DNA of 7,414 nt from positions 1 to 7,414 of the forward strand of contig DNIP01000182.1 in assembly GCA_003499325.1 (NCBI GenBank). The letters run 5' to 3'. Shown piece by piece: positions 1 through 6,453 of the stretch. This stretch comes from Oscillospiraceae bacterium. GTDB lineage: Bacteria; Bacillota; Clostridia; Oscillospirales; Acutalibacteraceae. How positions within the stretch are numbered: the stretch's first letter is position 1; every line of letters starts with the position of its first letter. Below the pieces are notes generated by a model. The model ran no database searches. It had not been told where the DNA came from and was given only the letters and a program-made list of their open reading frames with translations. A program made the translations under genes and the position numbers.

Positions 1-356
1 GTGTCGGAGGACTGCGCCTGCGTATAGTCGGGGATGTTCTCCGAATCCGCGCCGAAGCCCGCGGAGGTCGTGATCACTCTGCCCGAGGCGTTGAGGATCT
101 GTACCTCCATCTCGTCCTTATCGGTAAAGTCGGTGGCATAGGCGGAGGCGCGCTCCTCAAAGGTCTCGGCGCTCTCGCAAATGCCGTCAGGGAAAAGGTT
201 GTTGAGCTTTTGGGTACGGTTGATCAGCTCCTTCTCAACCGTAGAATAACAGGTGGAGTGAACAGCGACAGACACACAAATGATCAGCAAAACAACGATC
301 GCCGATACCACACCAAAGGTGTTGATCAACCATCGCCTACTGATTCCTTTGAACAT
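1..356 (-). CDS. Sensor histidine kinase, N-terminal part (truncated by window edge)
   Basis: This is the first 118 codons of a membrane protein that runs off the left edge. The start ATG at 354-356 has an AGGAGG ribosome binding site at 365-370, 8 nt away. A short basic N-terminus (MFKGISRRW) is followed by one strong membrane segment at about residues 13-33. Then comes a hydrophilic, presumably extracytoplasmic stretch (about 34-118) typical of the sensor region of a kinase. No HAMP, H-box or ATPase domain lies within the window, so the kinase call rests on topology and on its place directly downstream of an OmpR-type response regulator on the same strand. In that arrangement it would phosphorylate the regulator in response to an outside signal. 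The 283-nt gap to the regulator is long for such a pair and is filled with repeats and hairpins. Another type of membrane sensor remains possible. Confidence 0.75.
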   Translation of the reverse strand, partial: MFKGISRRWLINTFGVVSAIVVLLIICVSVAVHSTCYSTVEKELINRTQKLNNLFPDGICESAETFEERASAYATDFTDKDEMEVQILNASGRVITTSAGFGADSENIPDYTQAQSSD

Positions 357-370
357 CGCTGTCACCTCCT

Positions 371-434
371 CGTCACGCGTCGTACTCGCTGATAGCAATT
401 TCGCAGAGGAAATTACTATCGTGCTCGTGTGACG
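371..434 (-). promoter_or_regulatory. Two-tier stem-loop abutting the kinase ribosome binding site
   Basis: On the minus strand the inner stem is 12 bp (391-402 with 409-420, 6-nt loop), with one G-U wobble and no mismatch. An outer stem pairs 371-379 with 426-434 (8 of 9 pairs). The two are separated by an asymmetric internal loop. The base of the outer stem touches the AGGAGG at 365-370 of the kinase gene. The odd pair is G-U only when read as minus-strand RNA (it is C-A on the other strand), which fits a structure acting in the kinase mRNA. Function is not known. Translational control or mRNA processing is inference. Confidence 0.55.
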
Positions 435-445
435 GTTCCTCGTCT

Positions 446-471
446 CCCCAAAAAGCAGGGGCTTTTCGGGG
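446..471 (-). promoter_or_regulatory. Hairpin in the regulator-kinase gap
   Basis: CCCCGAAAAGC (461-471 on the minus strand) can pair with GCTTTTTGGGG (446-456) over 11 bp around a 4-nt loop. One pair is G-U on the minus strand and a C-A mismatch on the plus strand. No U-tract follows, so it is not a standard terminator. It sits 12 nt before the next stem-loop (371-434). It may be an mRNA stabiliser, a processing site or an attenuator part. Confidence 0.5.
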
Positions 472-491
472 ACCCCAATTATTTTGATATT

Positions 492-617
492 AAAACTGAA
501 AACTGAAAATTGAATAATGAATAATGAAGGTTACTCGCTTCGCTCGATCAATTATAACCGGGTGAGGGCGCAGCCCTCCCTTTATTCTTCATTCTTAAGT
601 TTTCAATCTTCAGTATT
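492..617. repeat. Inverted repeat with arms made of five heptamers (MITE-like)
   Basis: The left arm (492-526) reads as five consecutive 7-mers: AAAACTG, AAAACTG, AAAATTG, AATAATG, AATAATG, then AAGG. The right arm (583-617), read on the opposite strand, gives AATACTG, AAGATTG, AAAACTT, AAGAATG, AAGAATA, then AAGG. The arms align without gaps at 27 of 35 positions plus the 4-nt AAGG. The centre (531-578) holds a GC-rich hairpin, GAGGGC-gca-GCCCTC at 564-578, and a CTCGCTTCGCTCG stretch. No transposase gene or clear target-site duplication was seen. The form fits a non-autonomous palindromic intergenic repeat. Similar AT-rich palindromic repeats occur in gut Clostridia as far as I recall, but I could not search. 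Confidence 0.65.
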
Positions 618-622
618 CATTA

Positions 623-639
623 GTAAACCGCGATGCGGT

Positions 640-643
<4 letters not shown>
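623..643. repeat. Perfect 9-bp palindrome overlapping the response-regulator stop codon
   Basis: GTAAACCGC (623-631), a 3-nt loop, and GCGGTTTAC (635-643) form a perfect stem-loop. The TAA stop of the response regulator (640-642) lies inside one arm. The palindrome is only 5 nt from the end of the heptad repeat. No U-run follows on the minus strand, so it is a weak terminator at best. It may be an intergenic repeat in its own right. Confidence 0.65.
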
Positions 644-1344
<701 letters not shown>

Positions 1345-1387
1345 AATTTTAACCTCCGTTCAGGATGTGTTTACAGGATATTATCAG

Positions 1388-1409
1388 CAGATACACAGTT
1401 ATGTATCTG
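1388..1409 (-). other. Intercistronic stem-loop after the lipoprotein gene
   Basis: CAGATACA (1388-1395) and TGTATCTG (1402-1409) form a perfect 8-bp stem with a 6-nt loop, starting 1 nt beyond the lipoprotein stop codon. No U-tract follows, so it is more likely an mRNA stabiliser or a partial attenuator between lipoprotein and regulator than a full terminator. Confidence 0.5.
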
Positions 1410-1410
1410 A

Positions 1411-2730
1411 TTATTTCTGTTTGGAAGCAGCAGTGTCCGAGAGCAGCTTGAAGCTCTCCTTGATATCATCGTGAGAAAAGGGCGCGCCCTCGTTGAGGAT
1501 ATAGGTGTAGGTATAATCGGTTGTTTCATATAGCTGTGCCTGAGCTTTTAGGCTGCTGTCATAGCTCGATTTATCATAGCGGTAGACGGTGAGCAGCTCC
1601 TTGCCCAATACGGGCTCGCCGTCCTTGTAGCTGACGTTATACAGCTTGACGGCGTTGTCGGCGGCATAACGCGCCGTAACGGTTTTGAGCTTGTCGGTAT
1701 CGAACAACAGCATGAAATCGAATTTCTCACACAGGACAGCGTCCTTCTTGAAGGACAGCCCCATCTGCTCGGGATCGTAGTCGTTCCACCGCGCGACGCT
1801 GCACACGGTGCTCTCATCCTCGTCCTTTGCGTGATCCATCAAAGAGCTCAGCGGAATGTTGAGCTCACCGTCGCCGTCGATATCCATGCAGGTGACGGGA
1901 GAATTGCGGATATTGCGTTTATAATTGCTGTTGAAATACAGCGGGTTGACCAGGATCTTTGCCGCGGAATCATAGTAGATCAGCTGCGTCGTATAGCCGC
2001 CGTCGGCGAGCGCTCCATCAACCGCCGCACCGCTCAAATCGCCGCTGAGCTTATCGAAGCGCAGACCGGTGTAGGAGGTGACAGAGGGGTCGATCTCACA
2101 AGAGGTCTTTTCACTAAAGCCATTTTCACTGTAGGAGAGCAGCCTTGCCTTGGCGGCGGAATCGCCCTCGGGCGCTGTCATCAGGAGGAGATCCGTCGAG
2201 GAATCCTTGTCAAAATCGCCCGTGACATAGTTGACGAAGTTTTCTTCCGTGTTCGATGTGATCACGTCGTCGCCGATCAAAAAGGTTTGCAGCGCGGCGT
2301 GAGGGGTGCCGATATCGAAGCTCAGCAGGAGCTCCTCTCTGCCGTTGCCGTCAAAGTCGATGAAGCTCAGCCCCGTGATGTTGGACGAATGCAGCTCGGC
2401 GCTGCCCAACGGCCGAAAGGCGTCGTCACGCGTCTGAGCGATCAGAATACGCGCTGTGCCGTCGGCAGCGGAGTATAGCGCGACGGCTTCTTCGACGCCG
2501 TCGTTATTGACGTCGTGCAGCGTCATGCCGTTTTTATTGGAGCCGTCGGTCGGATAGATCAGCGAAAAGCTGCCGCCGGCGTCGCTCTCGATCAGCCGCT
2601 GTACCTCGGCGCGAATGCCCGACGCCTTGGGAGGGGTGAGGATCTCGGATTTGCCGAGCCCTAAAGAGGAACAGCCTGACAGAAGCAGCGCCGTGCTGAT
2701 GACGGCGGCTAAGATGCGCTGTAGCCTCAT
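1411..2730 (-). CDS. Lipoprotein with FG-GAP/VCBS-like calcium-loop repeats
   Basis: This 439-aa protein is probably anchored on the outer face of the cell membrane. It has a lipoprotein signal peptide: basic start MRLQR, a hydrophobic core, and lipobox LSGC with Cys20 as the lipidation site, followed by a Ser/Gly-rich tether. The mature part carries four Asp-rich loops of the DxDxDG type, at residues 73-81 (DVNNDGVEE), 125-133 (DFDGNGREE), 172-180 (DFDKDSSTD) and 283-291 (DIDGDGELN). Three are followed by hydrophobic strands, as in FG-GAP/VCBS beta-propeller blades that bind calcium. The start has AAGGAGG at about 2740-2746. The gene lies 48 nt after trmB and upstream of a regulator-kinase pair in the same unit. 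A role as an accessory to envelope sensing is inference from neighbours only. The exact function is unknown. Confidence 0.85.
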   Translation of the reverse strand: MRLQRILAAVISTALLLSGCSSLGLGKSEILTPPKASGIRAEVQRLIESDAGGSFSLIYPTDGSNKNGMTLHDVNNDGVEEAVALYSAADGTARILIAQTRDDAFRPLGSAELHSSNITGLSFIDFDGNGREELLLSFDIGTPHAALQTFLIGDDVITSNTEENFVNYVTGDFDKDSSTDLLLMTAPEGDSAAKARLLSYSENGFSEKTSCEIDPSVTSYTGLRFDKLSGDLSGAAVDGALADGGYTTQLIYYDSAAKILVNPLYFNSNYKRNIRNSPVTCMDIDGDGELNIPLSSLMDHAKDEDESTVCSVARWNDYDPEQMGLSFKKDAVLCEKFDFMLLFDTDKLKTVTARYAADNAVKLYNVSYKDGEPVLGKELLTVYRYDKSSYDSSLKAQAQLYETTDYTYTYILNEGAPFSHDDIKESFKLLSDTAASKQK

Positions 2731-2778
2731 GTTGCTATGCCTCCTTGTCGGTTGTTGAGTGCGTCGGTCGGTACGATA

Positions 2779-3432
2779 TCATACCGTCGCTTCTAGATAT
2801 TTGATCGGGATGCCCTCGTCGGAAAACATCTTCTCGTGCTCTGTCATGATATTGTCCGTGACCTCACTGTGGTGCAGGTCGCGGGTGATATAGCGGATGG
2901 TGTAGCCCGCTTCGTTGAAATAATCGATGCTTTCCTCGAACAGCTCGTCGTCATCGGTTTTGAAGTAGATCACCGCGTCATCGGTGAGAAAATCGCGGTA
3001 CATTTTGAGCTTTTTCGGATAGGTCAGGCGGCGCTTTTTGTGCTTTTCACGCGGCCACGGATTGCAGAAGTTGATGTACATCACCGCGATGCGGTCGTCG
3101 GCGGAAAACGCCTTGTCGATCTGCTCGACGTTACAGCGTACCAGCGCGATGTTGTCGGGGGATTTGCCCGCTTCGGCAAAGATCCGCTCGACGTTGCGCC
3201 TGCCTACGCCCAGCATATCGCTCTTGATATCCAGCGCGATGAAGTTTTTATCGGGATCACGCCTTGCCTTTTCGGCGGAGAAGGTGCATTTGCCGCAGCC
3301 GATCTCCAGCTCGATGGGCTTCTCGTTGCCGAAGAAATCCTTCCAGCGGCCGCGGTGCTTCTCGGGCTCGTTACAATAGTAGCGGCATTCGGCAAGCTCA
3401 GGCTCCGCCCATTTTTTCTTTCTGATCCTCAT
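2779..3432 (-). CDS. trmB: tRNA (guanine-N7-)-methyltransferase
   Basis: TrmB uses S-adenosylmethionine to methylate N7 of guanine 46 in the variable loop of tRNA. As called, it is 217 aa, normal for bacterial TrmB. Visible motifs in order are: MRIRKKKWAEPEL at the N-terminus; the SAM-binding ELEIGCGK (41-48) and ALDIK (66-70); NFCNPWPREKHKKRRL (121-136), the family signature; YFKTDDDELFEES (156-168); and TRDLH (183-187). The reading frame stays open to a TTG at 3484-3486. I chose the ATG at 3430-3432 because family members begin with this MRxRxKxWA block. The ribosome site before it is weak (AGGA 12 nt upstream). One signature residue is changed: the usual DPWP reads NPWP here (N124). It is the first gene of the unit that continues into the lipoprotein and two-component genes, a mixed grouping. 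Confidence 0.95.
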   Translation of the reverse strand: MRIRKKKWAEPELAECRYYCNEPEKHRGRWKDFFGNEKPIELEIGCGKCTFSAEKARRDPDKNFIALDIKSDMLGVGRRNVERIFAEAGKSPDNIALVRCNVEQIDKAFSADDRIAVMYINFCNPWPREKHKKRRLTYPKKLKMYRDFLTDDAVIYFKTDDDELFEESIDYFNEAGYTIRYITRDLHHSEVTDNIMTEHEKMFSDEGIPIKYLEATV

Positions 3433-3536
3433 AAGCCTTTTTGTTCCTGTCCTGATGTATGGCGGTCGGGAGTGTTGCTGTGTCAAAACCCCATAAATCC
3501 CATACTATCACATGATATAGTTATAAACACTACAAC

Positions 3537-3565
3537 ATTATAACAAACCCTTGTGGTTTTTGCAA
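3537..3565 (-). promoter_or_regulatory. Promoter of the trmB-lipoprotein-regulator-kinase unit
   Basis: On the minus strand there is -35 TTGCAA (3560-3565), a 17-nt spacer, and a perfect -10 TATAAT (3537-3542). The predicted start of transcription is near 3530, about 100 nt before the trmB ATG. The flanking 3566-3659 is AT-rich with no gene seen; it lies between this promoter and the terminator of the upstream operon. Confidence 0.75.
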
Positions 3566-3659
3566 TCGTTTTTTACATATATATAGCAATATTTTTCATA
3601 TTTTCGCGATAAATTTACAAATTGTTAAAACTGTAAAGAGACTTTTTGATTTTGCGGGC

Positions 3660-3692
3660 AAAAAATAAAAGCGCATTCACAAAGAATACGCT
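3660..3692 (-). terminator. Rho-independent terminator after the NIF3-family gene
   Basis: On the minus strand AGCGTATTC (3684-3692) pairs with GAATGCGCT (3670-3678) over 9 bp with one G-U pair and a 5-nt loop. It is followed by a T-rich tail (TTTATTTTTT region, 3660-3669). It lies 17 nt after the stop of the NIF3 gene and closes that operon before the trmB promoter. Confidence 0.85.
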
Positions 3693-3709
3693 CATAAAAT
3701 GCGGAGTGG

Positions 3710-4453
3710 TCAGACCGCCCGATAGGGGCAGGGGTTGGCTTCACTGATCAGGAATTTGACCGTGGGGAATTCTGCGGCAAATCTGTTTTGCAGCGGGGCG
3801 ATCACCACATCCTCGGTCGAAAAATGTCCCGCGTCAAACGCGGCAATACCGTGCTGCTTGGCATAGAGGTATTGGTGATGCTTCATCTCGCCCGTCACAA
3901 AGGCGTCAAAGCCGTATGTTGCGGCAAGCTCCACGCCTTCTCCGCCGCCGCCCGAGGATACCGCGACGCGGGTGACTGTGCCCGCGGTGAAGCGTACCGA
4001 CGGCGCGTGCAGTTTTTCTTTGATAAACGCGGCATATTCCTCTGCGGAACAGGGCTCCTGCGGCTCTCCGACCAGCAGGAAATCCTCGGGATAAAGCGTC
4101 GTATTTTTCAGCTCCAAAGCCGCTCCCAGAGCGGTGTTCACGCCCCCTTCGGCACGGTCGAGGTTGGTGTGCAGGCACAGTGCCGCAATATCGTATTTGG
4201 CGAGCAGATACGCCGCGTCATCGGGGCGGAGGGTGTGCAGGGGTGAGAAGATGACGGGATGGTGGCTGATGATCAGCTTCACGCCCTTTTGACGCGCTTC
4301 CTCGACAACGTCGGGGGTGATATCGAGCGCAAGCAGAACACGATCGACCTCCCACTCGGGCGAGCCGACCAATAATCCGACGTTATCCCATTCCTCCGCT
4401 AAATCAAACGGCGCGATTTGTTGCGCGAACGCGACGATATTACTCAGCTTCAT
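3710..4453 (-). CDS. NIF3/DUF34-family dinuclear metal-centre protein
   Basis: This 247-aa protein belongs to the NIF3 (DUF34, YqfO-like) family of cytoplasmic proteins with a two-metal site. Their reaction is unsettled; the common label 'GTP cyclohydrolase I type 2' rests on few cases. The metal ligands expected for the family are present: H64 and H65 (ISHHPVIF), H95 and D99 (LHTNLDRAEGG), and H210 and E214 (DAGHFSTED), with FVTGEMKHH (185-193) before the last pair. The length matches the short family form without the inserted middle domain of YqfO. The open frame extends to 4717, but the ATG at 4451-4453 begins the family's usual N-terminus (MKLSNIVAFAQQIAP) and has GGAGGAGG at about 4460-4467. 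It overlaps the end of trmK by 14 nt, so the two are translationally coupled. The same pair (yqfN-yqfO) is adjacent in Bacillus subtilis. Confidence 0.93.
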   Translation of the reverse strand: MKLSNIVAFAQQIAPFDLAEEWDNVGLLVGSPEWEVDRVLLALDITPDVVEEARQKGVKLIISHHPVIFSPLHTLRPDDAAYLLAKYDIAALCLHTNLDRAEGGVNTALGAALELKNTTLYPEDFLLVGEPQEPCSAEEYAAFIKEKLHAPSVRFTAGTVTRVAVSSGGGGEGVELAATYGFDAFVTGEMKHHQYLYAKQHGIAAFDAGHFSTEDVVIAPLQNRFAAEFPTVKFLISEANPCPYRAV

Positions 4454-5102
4454 GCAGCGCCTCCTCCAGTTGTTGTATGACAGGCAAAAGCGACGGGTCG
4501 CCCTTGCTTTTGTTGCGCAGATTTTGCAGACTGCGGTTGAGAAATCCGCGGCTGTTTTCATCGTGCAGATCGAGCCTTCCGACAACGGCGGTATACAGAT
4601 CGCACGGTGTTTTTTCACCCGAAAAGCGGACGGAAATGGCGGTGTAATACTTGCCGTCGTCGAGGACAGCCGCCTGTTGAATGATGGTAAAGCCGTTTTC
4701 AACCAGCCATTTGACAAGGTCGTCGTGACGGGTCATCGGCTGGAGTACAAGGTGCTTTGCTTCATCCTTCACCCACGGCGCGGCGGTCAGAATATCGCGG
4801 ATCAGCTCGCCGCCCATGCCGGCGATCACGACGTCATCGACCTCGTCGGATGACACTGCTTTCAGCCCGTCCGAAAGACGCGTCTTTATCACGTTACCCA
4901 GACTGAACTTAGCAATATTATCCTCAGCCGATCGCAGGGGAAGGGGGTTGATGTCGCACGCGACCGCCGAGGGGATCTTTCCGCTTAGACACAGCGCGAT
5001 CGGCAGATAGCCGTGATCTGTCCCGATATCCGCAAGGCGGCTGCCTTCGCGCACATAATCGGCGCAAAGCGACAGCCGCCCATGGGGTTTGAGTATTGAC
5101 AT
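4440..5102 (-). CDS. trmK: tRNA (adenine(22)-N(1))-methyltransferase
   Basis: TrmK (COG2384, YqfN of B. subtilis) methylates N1 of adenine 22 in the D-loop of tRNA with S-adenosylmethionine. The protein is 220 aa, normal for the family. The Rossmann-type methyltransferase domain (about 1-160) shows LADIGTDHGYLPI (23-35), the acidic end of strand 2 at ACDIN (48-52), AGMGGELI (94-101) and VLQPM (119-123), all characteristic. The C-terminal part (about 180-220) is charged and helical, as in the coiled-coil end of TrmK. The ATG at 5100-5102 overlaps the TAA of the DUF1858 gene by one base (TAATG) and lacks a good ribosome site of its own, so it likely depends on coupling. It also overlaps the NIF3 gene by 14 nt at its 3' end. 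Confidence 0.94.
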   Translation of the reverse strand: MSILKPHGRLSLCADYVREGSRLADIGTDHGYLPIALCLSGKIPSAVACDINPLPLRSAEDNIAKFSLGNVIKTRLSDGLKAVSSDEVDDVVIAGMGGELIRDILTAAPWVKDEAKHLVLQPMTRHDDLVKWLVENGFTIIQQAAVLDDGKYYTAISVRFSGEKTPCDLYTAVVGRLDLHDENSRGFLNRSLQNLRNKSKGDPSLLPVIQQLEEALHEAE

Positions 5103-5296
5103 TACGCGCCGACAGCCTTGTTCAGCGCTTCGACGAGCTTATCCGCGTCAGCACCGTGTACCATGCACGCTTCCTCGATGCTCTCGCCGCGGGACGCGGG
5201 ACAGCCCAGGCAGTGCATGCCCATCTGTAAAAACAGGGGAGCGGTAGACGGATACTTGTCCAGAACGTCGCCGATGATAGCTTCTTTTGTGATCAT
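5102..5296 (-). CDS. DUF1858 / redox-disulfide domain small protein
   Basis: This 64-aa stand-alone protein is of the DUF1858 type, also described as the 'hybrid cluster protein-associated redox disulfide domain'. Family traits visible are the opening MITKEAIIGDVLDKYP, the hydrophobic APLFLQMGMHCLGCP block with the C29-x-x-C32 pair, a third cysteine at C44, and the closing helix. Such proteins are thought to carry a redox-active disulfide or bind metal in anaerobes; the true role is not established. The start ATG has GGAGG at 5304-5308, 7 nt upstream. It is the first gene of the operon, followed by trmK with a TAATG junction. A functional tie to tRNA methylation is not known, so the grouping may be incidental. 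No hybrid cluster protein gene is in the window. Confidence 0.9.
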   Translation of the reverse strand: MITKEAIIGDVLDKYPSTAPLFLQMGMHCLGCPASRGESIEEACMVHGADADKLVEALNKAVGA

Positions 5297-5315
5297 AATA
5301 TTACCTCCAAAAATA

Positions 5316-5350
5316 GTCGTTGCGAGGCACTTGTGTGCCGCGGCAATCTC
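5316..5350. repeat. REP-like hairpin in the DUF1858-operon leader
   Basis: The block contains TTGC, then GGCAC-ttgt-GTGCC, then GCAA, and ends in AATCTC. It forms an inner 5-bp stem (5326-5330 with 5335-5339) and an outer 4-bp stem (5320-5323 with 5343-5346) around a small internal loop. Its form (TTGCGAGG...CGGCAATCTC) resembles the short palindromic repeats scattered between genes in many Clostridia, as I recall them. It sits between promoter and ribosome site, so it is transcribed in the 5' leader. Confidence 0.5.
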
Positions 5351-5381
5351 AACATAATATAGTTTTTAATTTGACAAGCCG

Positions 5382-5410
5382 ATTATAACACACCGATCGC
5401 AAAAATACAA
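5382..5410 (-). promoter_or_regulatory. Promoter of the DUF1858-trmK-NIF3 operon
   Basis: On the minus strand there is -35 TTGTAT (5405-5410), a 17-nt spacer, and a perfect -10 TATAAT (5382-5387). Transcription would start near 5375, giving a leader of about 80 nt that contains the REP-like hairpin. The -35 is moderate (TTG kept). It lies just past the terminator of the sigma/zinc-ribbon unit. Confidence 0.7.
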
Positions 5411-5432
5411 TAGTCCATTTGACTCATACACA

Positions 5433-5462
5433 GAAAAACAGCGTTCCAAATCGGAACGCTGT
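5433..5462 (-). terminator. Rho-independent terminator after the zinc-ribbon gene
   Basis: ACAGCGTTCC (5438-5447) and GGAACGCTGT (5453-5462) form a perfect 10-bp stem with a 5-nt loop. On the minus strand this is followed by TTTTTCTGTGT. It lies 17 nt after the zinc-ribbon stop codon and closes the sigma factor/zinc-ribbon unit. Confidence 0.9.
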
Positions 5463-5479
5463 AAGCAATTATTCATCTA

Positions 5480-5776
5480 TTATTCAGCTTGTGCCGCTTC
5501 TTCGGCTTCTTTGCGCTTTGCAAAGCATTCGCTGCAATAGTAATCCTTGCCTTCCATCGGCTTAAATGGGATCTTTGCTTCGCCGCCACAGTCTGCACAC
5601 ACGGTCGTGTGCATCTCACGATTAGCCCTGATTGCATTCTTGCGAGCGATACGGCAGTCCTTGCAGCGTTGGGGTTCGTTGACGAAACCTTTCTCTGCGT
5701 AGAACTCCTGCTCGCCGGCTGTGAATACGAACTCGTTTCCACAGTCCTTGCAACGGAGAATCTTGTCTTCGTACAT
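5480..5776 (-). CDS. Two-ribbon zinc-binding small protein
   Basis: This 98-aa protein has two four-cysteine zinc ribbons. The first uses C9/C12 and C38/C41 (LRCKDCGNEFVF ... QRCKDC) and carries FTAGEQEFYAEKGF between the pairs, the hallmark of the 'probable zinc-ribbon' (zf-trcl type) family common in Clostridia. The second uses C60/C63 and C81/C84 (VCADCGGEAKIPFKP ... YYCSECF). The tail is Ala/Glu-rich. The frame is open to 5827, but the ATG at 5774-5776 starts the conserved MYEDK block and has GAGG at 5785-5788, 8 nt upstream. It lies 75 nt after the sigma-factor stop with no clear promoter between. A weak stem (5808-5813 with 5843-5848) is in that gap, so the two genes are probably co-transcribed. 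Its function is unknown; nucleic-acid or protein binding is a guess from the fold. Confidence 0.88.
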   Translation of the reverse strand: MYEDKILRCKDCGNEFVFTAGEQEFYAEKGFVNEPQRCKDCRIARKNAIRANREMHTTVCADCGGEAKIPFKPMEGKDYYCSECFAKRKEAEEAAQAE

Positions 5777-5851
5777 AGCGTGTACCTCACTTTTTGGTAT
5801 ATATTTTACCCCGCGGCGGAGTTGCACCGTCTGATTTCTCTTCGGGGTGTA

Positions 5852-6412
5852 TTACCTAGAAAGCTTTTGACGTATACGGGTCTGTGCATTGTCAACTGAT
5901 TTTAGGGAAATGTTCAGCCGCTGTGCTATTTCTTTGTACGTATAGCCGGAAAGGTGCAAAATCGCTACTTTGTACTCGAGGGATGAGAGGCTGTTTTTGA
6001 GGATGCGGTGCAGAGAGTTGATGTATTCCTTGGTCTCGACCAGCTCGGAAAGAGAGGTCACGGTCGGATCAAAGGCAGCTTCTGCGTCATCCTCGAGGGA
6101 TATCATATTGCGGGTGGGGACAGCGCGCTGTCGCGACGATGAGCGCATCATCGAGCGGTAGCGGTTTTCGACGCAGGTCATCAGGTAGTTCTTGAAGCTC
6201 ATGCCCTTGCTGTCGTCATAGGTGCGGCAGGCGGACAGCAGCGCCACCATGCCCTCCTGTATCATATCGCTGTCGTCTATATCCGTCGCCATCCCGCGGT
6301 ATTTTTTGGCAGCTGAGGAAATCAGTCCCAAATACCTTGACGCAATCATGTCGAAGGCGTCGTCGTTCCCCGACAGAAAATCCCGCAGGAGTTCCTCGTC
6401 GGTCTGCCGCAT
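5852..6412 (-). CDS. Sigma-70 family RNA polymerase sigma factor, SigH-like
   Basis: As called, it is 186 aa, a short sigma factor with regions 2 and 4. Region 2 (about 17-90) shows the core-binding stretch DSDMIQEGMVALLSACRTYD (48-66) and SFKNYLMTCVENRYRSMMR (72-90), like sporulation/competence factor SigH. A linker with RQRAVPTRNMISLEDD follows, then region 4 (about 140-184) with the helix-turn-helix YTYKEIAQRLNISLKSVDNA. The frame is open to 6568, but the promoter at 6473-6501 would start transcription near 6466, so residues coded above that cannot be used from it. I chose the ATG at 6410-6412 (MRQTDEELL), which matches typical N-termini. It has a poor ribosome site, while a good GAGGTG at 6446-6451 points to an in-frame CTG at 6437-6439 (9 more residues). 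Whether it is a true SigH orthologue or a paralogue cannot be told here. Confidence 0.88.
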   Translation of the reverse strand: MRQTDEELLRDFLSGNDDAFDMIASRYLGLISSAAKKYRGMATDIDDSDMIQEGMVALLSACRTYDDSKGMSFKNYLMTCVENRYRSMMRSSSRQRAVPTRNMISLEDDAEAAFDPTVTSLSELVETKEYINSLHRILKNSLSSLEYKVAILHLSGYTYKEIAQRLNISLKSVDNAQTRIRQKLSR

Positions 6413-6445
6413 CTCACGGTTGACGATAGGCTCGTTCAGATATAG

Positions 6446-6453
6446 CACCTCAC
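6446..6453 (-). promoter_or_regulatory. Ribosome binding site that questions the sigma-factor start
   Basis: GTGAGGTG on the minus strand is the best ribosome site between the predicted transcription start and the sigma coding region. It is 6 nt before an in-frame CTG (6437-6439) and 33 nt before the first in-frame ATG (6410-6412). This favours a CTG start or an unusual leader. Confidence 0.5.

Noticed and set aside
446..471. Rho-independent terminator between regulator and kinase
   Set aside because: The stem is good but no U-tract follows on either strand, so it is listed as a hairpin only.
1831..2478. Long plus-strand open frame opposite the lipoprotein gene
   Set aside because: It is antisense to a gene with a signal peptide, good ribosome site and domain motifs. 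Its own translation is Arg/Val/Gly-rich with no recognisable domain, as expected for a mirror of a GC-rich codon pattern.
3433..3486. TrmB starting at the upstream TTG
   Set aside because: The added 18 residues are not typical of the family, whose members begin with the MRxRxKxWA block at 3432. It cannot be fully excluded, because the ATG has a weak ribosome site.
2836..3543. Plus-strand frame of 235 codons opposite trmB
   Set aside because: The opposite strand codes a clear TrmB with all motifs. This frame has no good ribosome site and reads through the minus-strand promoter.
4454..4717. N-terminal extension of the NIF3-family protein
   Set aside because: The extra 88 residues overlap trmK in another frame and do not look like NIF3 sequence. 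The ATG at 4453 has GGAGGAGG and the family N-terminus.
5371..5376. Perfect TTGACA on the plus strand
   Set aside because: No TATAAT-like box lies 16-18 nt downstream and no plus-strand gene follows.
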